Assembly: GCA_947576945.1 (NCBI GenBank)
Contig: CANPTH010000005.1
Coordinates: 50,451-114,450 of the forward strand
Source: an uncultured Lachnospiraceae bacterium
Lineage (GTDB): Bacteria; Bacillota; Clostridia; Lachnospirales; Lachnospiraceae
Direction: 5' to 3'
Length of the DNA stretch: 64,000 bases
The translations under genes and the position numbers were made by a program. Each line of letters begins with the position of its first letter. Position 1 is the stretch's first letter. The notes beneath the pieces are model-generated. The model saw only the letters and a list, made by a program, of their open reading frames with translations. It was not told where the DNA came from and ran no database searches. Shown here in pieces: positions 27,639 through 36,759 of the stretch.

Positions 27639-28580
27639 ATGCAGATAAATATTGCATTTTGTTTTGATCATAATCTGTGCAGGCAGGTTCAGGTGGCGCT
27701 TGCGTCTTTGCTGGACAGCGGCAGTAAAGGACAGACGCATTACCATGTCTATTGTATCTGCACCAGGGAGGCAGCCGGCGTCGAACAGAAGTTGAGGCAG
27801 ATTCTGGAGGCGCGTGACAAGGAGTCGCTTCTCACGATGAAAGTGGTGGACAATCCTTACCAGGATGCGTATGAGGTCAGAGGCATTTCCACGGCAACTT
27901 ATCTAAGGCTGGAACTGCCTGGTCTTTTGCCGGACGTGGACAGGATCCTGTATACGGATGTAGATATTCTGTTCCGGGGCGGTCTGGAAGAACTGTGGCA
28001 GACACCGATGGAAGGGAAACTGCTGGCAGCGGTGCGGGGCGGCGCGAACCTTTCCGACCAATGGGAAAGGAACAGCAGGCTGCCATACTGGCATCATCTG
28101 GAGAAAATGAGGGGAAACTATATTAACGCAGGGGTGACGCTCCTGCATCTGGCCAGGATACGCGCCGGGAATCTGCAGGCGCAGTGGAGAGACTGGACGA
28201 AGGAGAAGCTATATTATCAGGATCAGGACATTCTGAACATTACCTGTCAGGGCTTCATCGCTTATCTGCCCCCGATCTATAACTGTCTTGCGTACATGAC
28301 GGAGGAAGACTACGTCAGGTGTATCAAGGAGGGGATCCATTCGGCAGAGGAATGTGAACAGGCAAAGAGGTGCCCCGTGATCATTCACTATGCCGGAGAC
28401 AAACCATGGAAGCGTTATGATACGAATCTGGGATACCTTTGGTGGGATTACGTTAACAGCCAGCAGGAGCTGCAGGATCTGTTCGACGAGAAAGCGGCGA
28501 GACGCTGCCATGGGCCTACGCTCTGGGACAGGGGCATGCGGAAGGTGAAGAAGATTTTGAACATGAGGAAAGATATATGA
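27639..28580 (+). CDS. Glycosyltransferase family 8 (LgtC-like)
   Basis: The 313-residue protein has the GT8 pattern: I-N-I-A-F-C-F-D at the N-terminus, T-Y-L-R-L-E-L-P near residue 91, the catalytic Y-T-D-V-D-I-L-F (DxD) near residue 105, Y-I-N-A-G-V-T-L-L near 166, D-Q-D-I-L-N near 195, and the C-terminal H-Y-A-G-D-K-P-W metal-binding block near 250. These are retaining galactosyl- or glucosyltransferases using UDP-sugars. It is followed at once by the short form of the hairpin element and then ugd. Confidence 0.9.
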   Translation: MQINIAFCFDHNLCRQVQVALASLLDSGSKGQTHYHVYCICTREAAGVEQKLRQILEARDKESLLTMKVVDNPYQDAYEVRGISTATYLRLELPGLLPDVDRILYTDVDILFRGGLEELWQTPMEGKLLAAVRGGANLSDQWERNSRLPYWHHLEKMRGNYINAGVTLLHLARIRAGNLQAQWRDWTKEKLYYQDQDILNITCQGFIAYLPPIYNCLAYMTEEDYVRCIKEGIHSAEECEQAKRCPVIIHYAGDKPWKRYDTNLGYLWWDYVNSQQELQDLFDEKAARRCHGPTLWDRGMRKVKKILNMRKDI

Positions 28581-28581
28581 T

Positions 28582-28606
28582 AGCGCAAAGCGCTTCGGAA
28601 TGGAGG
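28582..28606 (+). repeat. Short form of the four-hairpin element, copy C (last hairpin plus ribosome binding site)
   Basis: AGCGC (28582-28586) and GCGCT (28590-28594) form the same terminal hairpin as in copies A and B, followed by the identical TCGGAATGGAGG segment that provides the ribosome binding site for ugd. The first three hairpins are absent. It starts one base after the GT8 stop codon. Confidence 0.75.
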
Positions 28607-28611
28607 AAAGA

Positions 28612-29922
28612 ATGAAGATTGCAGTTGCTGGAACAGGATATGTTGGTCTTGTTGCGGGCGTATGCTTTGCGGAGAAGGGACACGATGTAACCTGTGTTGA
28701 TGTGGATGAGAATAAGGTCAGGCTGATGGAATCAGGCATTTCGCCTATTTATGAGGAGGGGCTGCAGGAACTGATGCAGAAGAATAATGCCACTGGCAGA
28801 CTGCATTATACGACGGATTATCAGAATGCTTACAGAGATGTGGATGCTATTTTTATAGGGGTAGGTACACCGGAACAGCCGGATGGGTCCGCCAATCTAA
28901 GCTATATTGCGACGGTATCCAGGCAGATTGCAGAGTCCGTGGAGCGGGACTGTCTGGTAGTCGTCAAGTCTACCGTGCCGGTGGGAACCAACGATAAGGT
29001 AGAGCAGTTCATCAGAGATTTCCTCATAAGGGATGTCCGGATCGAGGTGGCTTCCAATCCGGAGTTCCTGGCGCAGGGTTCCGCGGTACATGACACGCTG
29101 CATGCTGCCAGGATCATCATCGGTACGGAGAGCAAAGAGGCGGAGGAAGTGCTGAAGAAGATCTATGAGCCGTTCGGGTTACCGATCGTGTCGGTGAACA
29201 GACGCTCCGCAGAGATGATCAAGTACGCCTGCAATGATTTCCTGGCGCTTAAGATCTCCTATATGAATGATATCGCGAATCTGTGTGAGCTGGTAGGGGC
29301 CGACATAGACGCCGTGGCGGAGGGTATGAGTTACGATGCAAGGATTGGTTCCCGGTTCTTAAATGCCGGGGTGGGTTATGGCGGAAGCTGCTTCCCGAAA
29401 GACACCAAGGCGCTTAAATATCTGGCCAGACAGAACGGGTATAAGCTGCGCACGGTCGAGGCGGCGGTAGATGTGAACGAGGAGCAGAAGACGAGGCTGT
29501 TCCATAAAGCGAGCAATCGGATGATCACCTTCCAGAATCTCAAAGTGGCGGTGCTTGGCCTTGCTTTTAAGGCGGGAACTGATGATCTGCGGGAAGCGCC
29601 ATCGTTAGATAACGTGCAGCTTCTGCTGGAAAGCGGAGCGGATATTTATGCCTATGATCCGGTAGCGGCGGATAATTTCAGAAGAAGATATCCGGAAGGC
29701 AGGAATGAGGCGGGGACGATCCGGTATGTGAAGACGCCGGAGGAAGCGCTTCAGGATGCGAATATCTGTTTTATCTTTACGGAATGGAGAGAGATCAGAA
29801 TGATCAAACCCGAGACTTTTCAGGAGAAAATGAGGATTCCGCTTGTATATGACGGACGTAATGTATATGAGTTGGATGCGATGAAGAATGCAGGTGTGGA
29901 GTATTATAGTATCGGGCGGTAA
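28612..29922 (+). CDS. ugd: UDP-glucose 6-dehydrogenase
   Basis: The 436-residue protein matches Ugd/TuaD throughout. The N-terminal NAD-binding motif is G-T-G-Y-V-G-L-V-A-G, followed by F-I-G-V-G-T-P near residue 84. The catalytic block G-G-S-C-F-P-K-D-T-K has the active-site Cys at 260, the usual position. It oxidises UDP-glucose to UDP-glucuronate with two NAD+. ATG 28612 is chosen because GGAGG lies 6 bases upstream; the in-frame ATG at 28600 overlaps that site. The next gene probably converts the product, and a polyprenyl-phosphate transferase follows. Confidence 0.95.
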   Translation: MKIAVAGTGYVGLVAGVCFAEKGHDVTCVDVDENKVRLMESGISPIYEEGLQELMQKNNATGRLHYTTDYQNAYRDVDAIFIGVGTPEQPDGSANLSYIATVSRQIAESVERDCLVVVKSTVPVGTNDKVEQFIRDFLIRDVRIEVASNPEFLAQGSAVHDTLHAARIIIGTESKEAEEVLKKIYEPFGLPIVSVNRRSAEMIKYACNDFLALKISYMNDIANLCELVGADIDAVAEGMSYDARIGSRFLNAGVGYGGSCFPKDTKALKYLARQNGYKLRTVEAAVDVNEEQKTRLFHKASNRMITFQNLKVAVLGLAFKAGTDDLREAPSLDNVQLLLESGADIYAYDPVAADNFRRRYPEGRNEAGTIRYVKTPEEALQDANICFIFTEWREIRMIKPETFQEKMRIPLVYDGRNVYELDAMKNAGVEYYSIGR

Positions 29923-29966
29923 TGACCGTCGTAAAGCGGCAGAAATGCCTGGTAATGGAGAAAACT

Positions 29967-30962
29967 ATGAATCTATTAGACAACAATAAAACTTATTTAG
30001 TGACAGGCGGCGCCGGATTTATCGGATTCCATTTGTCTAGAAGCCTTCTGGAGAAGGGAGCGCGGGTCATTGGCTTCGATAATATGAATGAATATTATGA
30101 TGTCAGGCTGAAAGAGGACCGGCTGGCTATTCTGAGAGAATATGAGAACTATACTTTTATCAAGGGGGATCTGGGTGACAAGGGGGATGTATTCCGCCTG
30201 TTCCAGGAATATGCGCCCCAGGTGGTGGTCAATCTGGGAGCGCAGGCCGGTGTGCGTTACAGCATAGACAATCCGGACGCCTATATGCGCTCCAATATGA
30301 TGGGATTTTTCCATGTACTGGAGGGATGCCGGTATTTTCCGGTAGAGCATCTGGTGTACGCCTCTTCCAGTTCGGTATATGGCGGGAATGAGAAGACTCC
30401 TTTTTCAACGCAGGACAAGGTGGATGAACCGGTGAGCCTGTATGCGGCAACGAAGAAATCCAATGAGCTGCTGGCGCATGCCTATAGTAAGCTGTATCGT
30501 ATTCCGGTGACCGGACTGAGGTTTTTTACGGTATACGGGCCTTTTGGAAGGCCGGATATGGCGTATTATAAGTTTACGCAGAAGATCCTGGCGGGGCAGC
30601 CGATCCAGATCTATAACAATGGGGATATGTACAGGGACTTCACCTACATTGACGATATCGTCAGAGGGGTGGAGAATATTCTCTGTAATCCGCCGGAACA
30701 AAATGAGAAGGGCGTCCGATATAAATTGTACAATATCGGCAATCATAAACCGGAGAAACTGATGGATTATATAGAGGCTCTGGAGAAATGCCTGGGCAGG
30801 ACGGCAGTGAAGGAGTATCTGCCGATGCAGCCGGGCGACGTGTATCAGACTTATGCGGATGTCACAGACTTGATGCGGGATTATGACTTTAAACCGGATA
30901 CTTCCATAGAGGAGGGGCTTGGCAGATTCGTGGCATGGTACCGTGAATACTATCATATTTAA
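29967..30962 (+). CDS. UDP-glucuronate 4-epimerase-like nucleotide-sugar epimerase
   Basis: The 331-residue extended SDR protein has T-G-G-A-G-F-I-G near residue 11, a D-N-M-N-E-Y-Y-D block near 38 typical of CapI/LpsL-type UDP-glucuronate epimerases, S-S-S-V-Y-G near 132, and the catalytic Y159-x3-K163 pair. It would interconvert UDP-glucuronate and UDP-galacturonate. Its place directly after ugd supports this substrate. ATG 29967 has GGAG 6 bases upstream; the frame is open to ATG 29922, which overlaps the ugd stop. Confidence 0.88.
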   Translation: MNLLDNNKTYLVTGGAGFIGFHLSRSLLEKGARVIGFDNMNEYYDVRLKEDRLAILREYENYTFIKGDLGDKGDVFRLFQEYAPQVVVNLGAQAGVRYSIDNPDAYMRSNMMGFFHVLEGCRYFPVEHLVYASSSSVYGGNEKTPFSTQDKVDEPVSLYAATKKSNELLAHAYSKLYRIPVTGLRFFTVYGPFGRPDMAYYKFTQKILAGQPIQIYNNGDMYRDFTYIDDIVRGVENILCNPPEQNEKGVRYKLYNIGNHKPEKLMDYIEALEKCLGRTAVKEYLPMQPGDVYQTYADVTDLMRDYDFKPDTSIEEGLGRFVAWYREYYHI

Positions 30963-30980
30963 AGAAGGAAACGGCAGCTT

Positions 30981-32012
30981 ATGGACAAAAGCAGTAAGGC
31001 AGAGAGAGCCATACCGGTGTTATATCTGGTAGTGCCCTGCTACAATGAAGAAGAGATCATAGAGAAATCCGCCAGGGTGCTGGGAGATAAGATACGCCGG
31101 CTGCAGCAGGCAGGACGCATTGCTAAGGGCAGTAAGGTCATGTTCGTCAATGACGGCAGTAAGGACCGCACGCTGCAGCTGCTGCATGCGGCAGCCGCCA
31201 GGGACGGCCTGTTCTCCGTGATCAGCCTGGCCGGTAACTACGGGCATCAGAGCGCGATCCTGGCAGGGATGATGACTGCGAAACAGTATGCCGATGCCGT
31301 AGTGACAGTTGATGCAGACCTGCAGCAGGATATTGAGGCGTTAGACAGGTTCCTGGACAGTTATATGGCGGGCAGTGAAGTAGTGTATGGCGTGCGCAAT
31401 GACAGGCATTCCGACGGTATCTTTAAGAAAGGCAGCGCGACGCTGTACTATAATCTGATGCATCTTCTTGGCAGCAGAGTGATCACCAATCATGCGGATT
31501 ACCGTCTGATGTCTAAGAAGGCGCTGGATGCGCTGTCGCAATATGAGGAGACGAACCTGTTTCTCCGCGGGTTGATCCCGACCATGGGATTTCCGTCGGA
31601 TGTGGTGTATTTCGATGTGAAGGCCAGGGAGGCGGGACATTCTAAATACACGTTAAGTAAAATGTTTACCCTGGCGATGGACGGTATCACGTCCATGAGT
31701 ACCAGGCCCTTGCGGATGATCAGTGTACTCGGCATGTTTGTCTGTCTGTTCAGCTGTGTTATGCTGGTTATTAACCTGGTGGACTGGACCAGGGGGAATA
31801 ATGTGCCGGGCTACACCACAACGCTGACGGTTTCTCTGTTGATCGGGGGAATTACCCTTCTTTCGCTGGGAATCATCGGGGAATATATCGGCAAGATCTA
31901 TATGGAGACGAAGCACAGACCCAGATATATCGTGGACACATTTGTATGGAAAGATACCGAGGCTCTGGCAGATGATGCCGTGAAGCAGGAGAAGCGTGAA
32001 ACATCACAATGA
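30981..32012 (+). CDS. Polyprenyl-phosphate glycosyltransferase, ArnC/DPM1-like GT2 with C-terminal membrane helices
   Basis: The 343-residue protein has a GT2 domain with V-V-P-C-Y-N-E-E-E near residue 15, F-V-N-D-G-S-K-D near 55, V-D-A-D-L-Q-Q-D near 112 and R-E-A-G-H-S-K-Y near 215, then two membrane helices (~235-255 and ~270-295). This is the ArnC/GtrB architecture that attaches a sugar to undecaprenyl phosphate. Placement after ugd and the epimerase points to an undecaprenyl-phosphate uronic acid as product, as for bacterial polyprenyl-phosphate-galacturonate synthases. The donor is inferred only. Confidence 0.88.
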   Translation: MDKSSKAERAIPVLYLVVPCYNEEEIIEKSARVLGDKIRRLQQAGRIAKGSKVMFVNDGSKDRTLQLLHAAAARDGLFSVISLAGNYGHQSAILAGMMTAKQYADAVVTVDADLQQDIEALDRFLDSYMAGSEVVYGVRNDRHSDGIFKKGSATLYYNLMHLLGSRVITNHADYRLMSKKALDALSQYEETNLFLRGLIPTMGFPSDVVYFDVKAREAGHSKYTLSKMFTLAMDGITSMSTRPLRMISVLGMFVCLFSCVMLVINLVDWTRGNNVPGYTTTLTVSLLIGGITLLSLGIIGEYIGKIYMETKHRPRYIVDTFVWKDTEALADDAVKQEKRETSQ

Positions 32013-32065
32013 TGCGCTGTTCAACAAACTGAAGCGTCGTAACAAAGCGGAGAGGAAAACGAAGA

Positions 32066-33046
32066 ATGGATAACATTGATATACATGCGGATGACTATGC
32101 GCTGACGCCCAATACATCCCGGGATATGCTTGCCTGCATGGAGAAGGGGCTGTTGGACAGTATCAGTATCGTGCCGAATATGTCGTGCTTTGAGGCATGT
32201 ATGGAATTGCTGTATCAGAAGATTCCGGAATTGCCCTTTCTGCCCAAAATGTCTGTCCACCTGGACTTTGTAGAAGGGCGGTGTCTTGCAGGCAAAGAGA
32301 AAGCGCCGGTTCTTGTCGGCCGGGAAGGGACAGTCATGGGATTATCCTGGGGAAAATTATTTCTTCTGTCCTATATGCCGTGGAAGAAGGGAACCGTGAA
32401 AACACAGCTTAAGCTGGAGATCAGGGAGCAGCTCAAGGCGGTGAATACGGTCATAGACCGTGCCGTTGAGAAGGCTGAGGAAGCAGGGATTCCCTGCAGG
32501 CAGAGAGGGATGCGGATTGATTCTCACCAACATGCTCATATGATTCCTGTCGTGTGGGAAGCCTTGACTGAAGTGATCGAGGAGGAAGGGTATGCGGTGG
32601 AATATATCCGGAATTCGAGAGAAATCCTGGGAGCATTTATTGTAAGGACTGATCTGTGGAAGACATACCGGGCGGTCAACTTTGTAAAGAACAGGCTGCT
32701 GGCGCTGTATTCACATAAGGTAGAGCGCTATACAAGGGTTCATGGCAGGAAGCAGATGTATCTGTGGGGGCTGATCATGAGCGGCCATATGGACTATGAC
32801 AGGATCAGGACGCTGTATGCTGCCATAGCAGCGAAAGCCAGGAAAGACGGCCGGACGCTGGAGATTCTGTTCCATCCCGGCCTTACTTTACCGGAGGAAG
32901 TGACGGAAGAGATCGGAAGAAGCGCTGCTGCAGACTTCTATCTGCGGCCGGACCGCCATGTTGAGATGGAAGCTCTGGGACGGATCAGGGAACTTCAAGT
33001 ACGGAATACTAGAAGCGCCGGAATTCGTCGATTTCCTTCCAGATAA
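32066..33046 (+). CDS. YdjC/ChbG-like carbohydrate deacetylase with altered C-terminus
   Basis: The 326-residue protein has the metal-binding signature I-H-A-D-D-Y-A-L at the N-terminus, M-S-V-H-L-D-F near residue 65 and I-D-S-H-Q-H-A-H-M near residue 152, which identify the YdjC/ChbG/HpnK family that removes N-acetyl groups from sugars. It follows the ArnC-like transferase and might deacetylate a lipid-linked amino sugar. The last ~20 codons run through a repeat end (32986-33012) matching the MITE right terminus and then overlap the convergent gene by 38 bases, so the C-terminal tail is probably not native. Confidence 0.8.
   Translation: MDNIDIHADDYALTPNTSRDMLACMEKGLLDSISIVPNMSCFEACMELLYQKIPELPFLPKMSVHLDFVEGRCLAGKEKAPVLVGREGTVMGLSWGKLFLLSYMPWKKGTVKTQLKLEIREQLKAVNTVIDRAVEKAEEAGIPCRQRGMRIDSHQHAHMIPVVWEALTEVIEEEGYAVEYIRNSREILGAFIVRTDLWKTYRAVNFVKNRLLALYSHKVERYTRVHGRKQMYLWGLIMSGHMDYDRIRTLYAAIAAKARKDGRTLEILFHPGLTLPEEVTEEIGRSAAADFYLRPDRHVEMEALGRIRELQVRNTRSAGIRRFPSR
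32986..33012 (+). repeat. Solo right end of the MITE-like element
   Basis: The bases match the right terminus of the 166-bp elements, with GAACTTCAAGTACGG identical, one inserted G and one substitution near the end. Only the terminus is present. It supplies the final coding part of the YdjC-like gene, and its terminal CTAG provides the stop codon (TAG on the minus strand) of the convergent SGNH gene. Confidence 0.65.
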
Positions 33047-33968
33047 TACTTGTAAAGTAGGCTGCGCCCTCTTCATTCAGATGATCGGAGTCAGAGAAAT
33101 ACTGCAGACTTCCCCGGAACCTGCTGTCACAGGAATAATCATAGTAGCTGGTACCGGTCTCGGAGGCTATTGTCGTCACCGTTTCATTAAATTCCCGCAG
33201 GAAATCTTCCGGGATAAGATTCATGTAGTATTCGGAAAACGGTGTCGTGATCAGGACCGGCGTGATATCGTGGCCATAGCAGTATGCAATGATATCATAT
33301 AATTCTTCGATACGCTCCGGCAGAAAATATGATTCTTTGTTATCAAAATGCCTGCTGTAACGTTCCTGTGCCCTTCTGGTGAATTCTTCCATATCGATGC
33401 CGTCGTTTGACGCGTGGGCGATCAGCGCCGGATTGATATTGGGGAACAGCTTCAGAATATCTTCACCGGCAGACAGGACAGGAAGCCTGTTGGCAATGAG
33501 ATCAATATAAGGATCATAATCCGGAATGTTCTCCGGGGATAAGAAGTGATAATAGCGCAGGCTCATGGCTTCCGCTTCCGCGGCATTGACCACTTCGTTG
33601 TTGAAGGAGAAGTAGGAGACGGGAATCAAAAGCACGCTGTTGGTCTCCATATACTGTCCGAATTCCTGCAGGATAGCATAGTCATAATTGTAGCTTTGAC
33701 TGGGATTGGCAAAATTGAAGCAGATCAATCCTTTCTTGTCCATAATCTCCTGGTAGTCGAAATCATAAGCGCCGTGAGAGCTGCCGAGATTGCCAATATG
33801 GATCTCGCAGTAGGATGTTCCCACCAGGCCGAACCTGGCGACATCCACATATTTCTGTTCATCGATCTTCTTGTAGGGCTTATTAATCCATGCGATCACG
33901 AATACGGCAGCCGTCGGGATCAGGATGCACTTCAAAACAAAACGTATGACATCTAATTTCTTTTTCAT
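33009..33968 (-). CDS. Membrane-anchored SGNH-like protein, partner of MBOAT copy 2 (DltD/AlgX-like)
   Basis: The 319-residue protein has an N-terminal anchor (about residues 8-28). The extracytoplasmic domain contains G-N-L-G-S-S-H-G-A near residue 57, equivalent to SGNH block I, and D-S-D-H-L-N-E-E-G near residue 297, equivalent to the Asp-His block. It lies 24 bases after the MBOAT gene on the same strand. It probably delivers or finishes acyl transfer outside the cell. It differs strongly from the partner of MBOAT copy 1. Its stop codon lies in a MITE remnant. Confidence 0.8.
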   Translation of the reverse strand: MKKKLDVIRFVLKCILIPTAAVFVIAWINKPYKKIDEQKYVDVARFGLVGTSYCEIHIGNLGSSHGAYDFDYQEIMDKKGLICFNFANPSQSYNYDYAILQEFGQYMETNSVLLIPVSYFSFNNEVVNAAEAEAMSLRYYHFLSPENIPDYDPYIDLIANRLPVLSAGEDILKLFPNINPALIAHASNDGIDMEEFTRRAQERYSRHFDNKESYFLPERIEELYDIIAYCYGHDITPVLITTPFSEYYMNLIPEDFLREFNETVTTIASETGTSYYDYSCDSRFRGSLQYFSDSDHLNEEGAAYFTSIIWKEIDEFRRF

Positions 33969-33992
33969 AACAGGTATGCCTTTTCCTTTCTG

Positions 33993-35438
33993 TTAAAACC
34001 GGAGATAGATAAATTCAGTTGCCACACCTTTCGGTGCAAATAAGGCGATTATCACCAAAAACAATACATATACCGGCCACCGGATAAAGAATTTCTGTTT
34101 AGAGAAACCGGCGATCACGTCTCCTTTCAGAGAGGCCAGATCATAGATGGCAAGTACCAATACGGACAACCCCATGCCGATAGCGGCGATTGGCGTAATA
34201 CCCAGACACACGATTCCTGTCTGCAGATAATTGAGCGGCCGTTCGATATCCCAGAACATCCGGGAGAGGATCCAGACTGCATCTTCCATACTGTTTGCAC
34301 GGAAGAAGATCCAGGTAAAACACAGCAGGAGGAAAGTGATCGGAAGCTGCCACCAGTGTTTGCGCCGTTTGATCTCTGCTCCTTTTCTTTTCCTGGGGAA
34401 GAGCAGGGTTTCGACCACCTGCAGCAGACCGTGAATACCGCCCCAGAGAATAAAGGTCAGGCTGCTGCCATGCCAGAAACCGCTGACCAGAAAGGTGATG
34501 AGCAGATTCAGGCAGTGCCGCCATTTTGCTACTCTGTTGCCCCCAAGCGGAATGTAAACATAATCCCGGAACCACGTGGAGAGAGATATATGCCAGCGGC
34601 TCCAGAATTCTCTGATCGAGAAAGAAAAGTAGGGACTTTTGAAGTTTGTCATCAGATCGATGCCAAATAACCGGGCACAGCCGATGGCGATATCCGAATA
34701 TCCTGAGAAATCACAATAGATTTCTATGGCAAACATGAGAGTGGCAATGATGAAGGCAAGTCCGACATAAGACCGGGTATTATTATAAATATCATTGACG
34801 GTAGAGGCAAAGACATCGGCGATGACCAGCTTCTTGAAATACCCCCAGACCATCAGTTTCAGACCGTAGGTAACATTGTCGTAGACAAAAGGACGATCCT
34901 TCTTATATTGGGGCAGAAGGCTGTCCGCCCTGCCGATGGGTCCGGCCAGCAGCTGCGGGAAAAAGGATACGAACAATGCATAGTAGCCGAAGTGATGCTC
35001 CGCTTTGCTCTTGCCGCGGTATACGTCGATCAGATACCCCATGGACTGGAAGAAATAGAAGGAAACACCTGCCGGAAGAATAAGGGACAGCGTCAGTGGC
35101 TGCAGGGAAAGTCTGCCGGCAGCGATCATTTCGTTAAGCCGGGCGACCAGCGGATTGCATGTCTTATAGAGGATCAGTATCATTACCAGCGGAAGAACGC
35201 CGCCCAAAAGGCAGAGCTTCCTTCTGGAAAACGAGGGGGCTGCTTCCAGTCTGATAGCCAGTGTGTAGGTGAGTACGGTGGTGAAGAGAAGCAGCAGCCC
35301 GTAACCCAGGTGCAGATTCATATAGAAAGCATAGCTGGCGGTCAGAAGGAATACCCAGCGGTATCTGTGCGGGACCAGGTAATACAGAATAAATACGATC
35401 GATAAGAATATGGCAAATTGCACGGAATTAAATAACAT
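33993..35438 (-). CDS. MBOAT-family membrane O-acyltransferase (DltB/AlgI-like), copy 2
   Basis: The 481-residue polytopic protein starts M-L-F-N-S-V-Q-F-A-I-F-L. It has R-E-F-W-S-R-W-H-I-S-L, Y-I-P-L-G-G-N-R, and the catalytic G-F-W-H-G-S-S block with His near residue 322 and a second His 13 residues later. The start at 35438 is fixed by a perfect GGAGG on the minus strand; the frame extends 30 codons upstream without support. It forms a minus-strand two-gene unit with the downstream SGNH protein behind its own promoter. Substrate unknown. Confidence 0.92.
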   Translation of the reverse strand: MLFNSVQFAIFLSIVFILYYLVPHRYRWVFLLTASYAFYMNLHLGYGLLLLFTTVLTYTLAIRLEAAPSFSRRKLCLLGGVLPLVMILILYKTCNPLVARLNEMIAAGRLSLQPLTLSLILPAGVSFYFFQSMGYLIDVYRGKSKAEHHFGYYALFVSFFPQLLAGPIGRADSLLPQYKKDRPFVYDNVTYGLKLMVWGYFKKLVIADVFASTVNDIYNNTRSYVGLAFIIATLMFAIEIYCDFSGYSDIAIGCARLFGIDLMTNFKSPYFSFSIREFWSRWHISLSTWFRDYVYIPLGGNRVAKWRHCLNLLITFLVSGFWHGSSLTFILWGGIHGLLQVVETLLFPRKRKGAEIKRRKHWWQLPITFLLLCFTWIFFRANSMEDAVWILSRMFWDIERPLNYLQTGIVCLGITPIAAIGMGLSVLVLAIYDLASLKGDVIAGFSKQKFFIRWPVYVLFLVIIALFAPKGVATEFIYLRF

Positions 35439-35499
35439 TATTAACCTCCAGATTGTGTAATGCGGATGACAAAAAACGCACGTCCCTTTTAACTTATAT

Positions 35500-35528
35500 A
35501 TTCTACTGCAATTTCCCGGATTATGCAA
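35500..35528 (-). promoter_or_regulatory. Promoter for the MBOAT2-SGNH unit
   Basis: On the minus strand TTGCAT (35523-35528) and TAGAAT (35500-35505) are spaced by 17 bp, about 60 bases before the start codon at 35438. The 352-base gap between this unit and the divergent gene at 35791 otherwise shows no gene. Confidence 0.55.
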
Positions 35529-35550
35529 TTGTGTTTTGCTTGAATTATAT

Positions 35551-35580
35551 TTGACAATATATTAATATTAATAAAGTATA
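35551..35580 (+). promoter_or_regulatory. Possible plus-strand promoter with consensus -35 box
   Basis: A perfect TTGACA (35551-35556) sits in an A/T-rich stretch; the best -10 candidates (AAGTAT, or AGTATA ending at 35580) are weak. It would give a leader of about 200 bases for the gene at 35791. Confidence 0.35.
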
Positions 35581-35790
35581 TCGGCTATGATATCTGGTAC
35601 AGTGAAAGCCGGGCGGGCGGTTCGTGCAGGCGCTGTTTGGGATAGAGACCGTGAAGAGGGTGGACGGGTGACAGGACAATATGACAGAATTCGGCAGGGT
35701 ATGGACTTGTGTTTAAGAGACAACAATACAGTTTTGAAAGTATAGAGAAATTAAAGAAGAAATAGTTATTATGGAGGAAAGGTTGAACGG

Positions 35791-36729
35791 ATGAAAGCAC
35801 TGGTTGGTTATACGGGATTTGTTGGAAGTAATCTTTATGCGGAAGGAAGATTTGACGCTGTTTATAATTCGAAGAATATTGAGGAGGCATATGGAACGAA
35901 TCCGGAGCTTCTTGTCTATGCGGGGATAAGAGCAGAGAAGTATCTGGCAAATAATGCACCGGAAAAGGATCTGGAGCTGATCAGACAGGCCGAAGACAAT
36001 ATCAGGAAGATCGGTCCGAAGAAGCTGGTGCTTATATCGACCATTGATGTCTTTAAGACGCCTGAAAATGTAGATGAAAATTCTGCAGTGGATCTGGAGA
36101 ATCTGCACGCATACGGCTATAACCGTTATCTGCTTGAAACATGGGTGAGGGAACAGTTTCCTGATGCGCTGATCATCAGGCTTCCGGGGCTTTTCGGGCG
36201 GAATATCAAGAAGAATTTTATCTATGATTTCATCCATGAGATCCCTTCGATGCTGAAGGATACGAAATTTGAGGAACTGGCGGCGAAGGATCCGGAGATC
36301 TGCAGGTATTATCACCGGCAGCCTAACGGATTTTATAAAGTAACGGTATCCGATCAGGACAGGAAAGAATTAAAGAGCAGATTTCGGAATCTGGGGTTTT
36401 GTGCACTTCACTTTACGGACAGCAGAAGCGTTTATCAATTCTATAATCTGGCTTATCTGTGGAAGGATATACAGACAGCTCTGCAGGAAGGGATCTTGTT
36501 GTGGCATCCGGCGACGGAGCCGGTATCCGCAGCTGAAATTTATGAATATCTTACCGGAAGAAAGTTTGTAAATGAGTTGGAGGGAAAGCCTGCAGAATAT
36601 AATTACAGGACGGTTTATGACGCGGTCTTTTGCGGCGGAAACGGATATATTGCAGATAAGCAGCAGGTTTTAAGGGACATCAAAGCATTTGTTGAGAAGG
36701 AGATTGCGGGTGAGGGAATTATTCAGTAA
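35791..36729 (+). CDS. NAD(P)-dependent epimerase/reductase-like SDR protein
   Basis: The 312-residue protein starts M-K-A-L-V-G-Y-T-G-F-V-G-S-N-L, an SDR nucleotide-binding loop (GxxGxxG). It has L-V-L-I-S-T-I-D-V-F near residue 78 and a Y-N-R-Y-L-L-E motif near 110 in place of the usual Y-x3-K, so the catalytic lysine is not obvious. It resembles nucleotide-sugar reductases such as dTDP-4-dehydrorhamnose reductase but is not typical. It pairs with the TIM-barrel isomerase 30 bases downstream, suggesting a joint role in making an unusual sugar. GGAGG lies 13 bases before the ATG. Confidence 0.7.
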   Translation: MKALVGYTGFVGSNLYAEGRFDAVYNSKNIEEAYGTNPELLVYAGIRAEKYLANNAPEKDLELIRQAEDNIRKIGPKKLVLISTIDVFKTPENVDENSAVDLENLHAYGYNRYLLETWVREQFPDALIIRLPGLFGRNIKKNFIYDFIHEIPSMLKDTKFEELAAKDPEICRYYHRQPNGFYKVTVSDQDRKELKSRFRNLGFCALHFTDSRSVYQFYNLAYLWKDIQTALQEGILLWHPATEPVSAAEIYEYLTGRKFVNELEGKPAEYNYRTVYDAVFCGGNGYIADKQQVLRDIKAFVEKEIAGEGIIQ

Positions 36730-36759
36730 TGTTTCCGGCAGGACGAAAGGAGAGAATAG

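Noticed and set aside
33546..33956. A 136-residue plus-strand frame opposite the SGNH gene
   Set aside because: Antisense to a gene with clear SGNH blocks and an MBOAT neighbour; no ribosome binding site.
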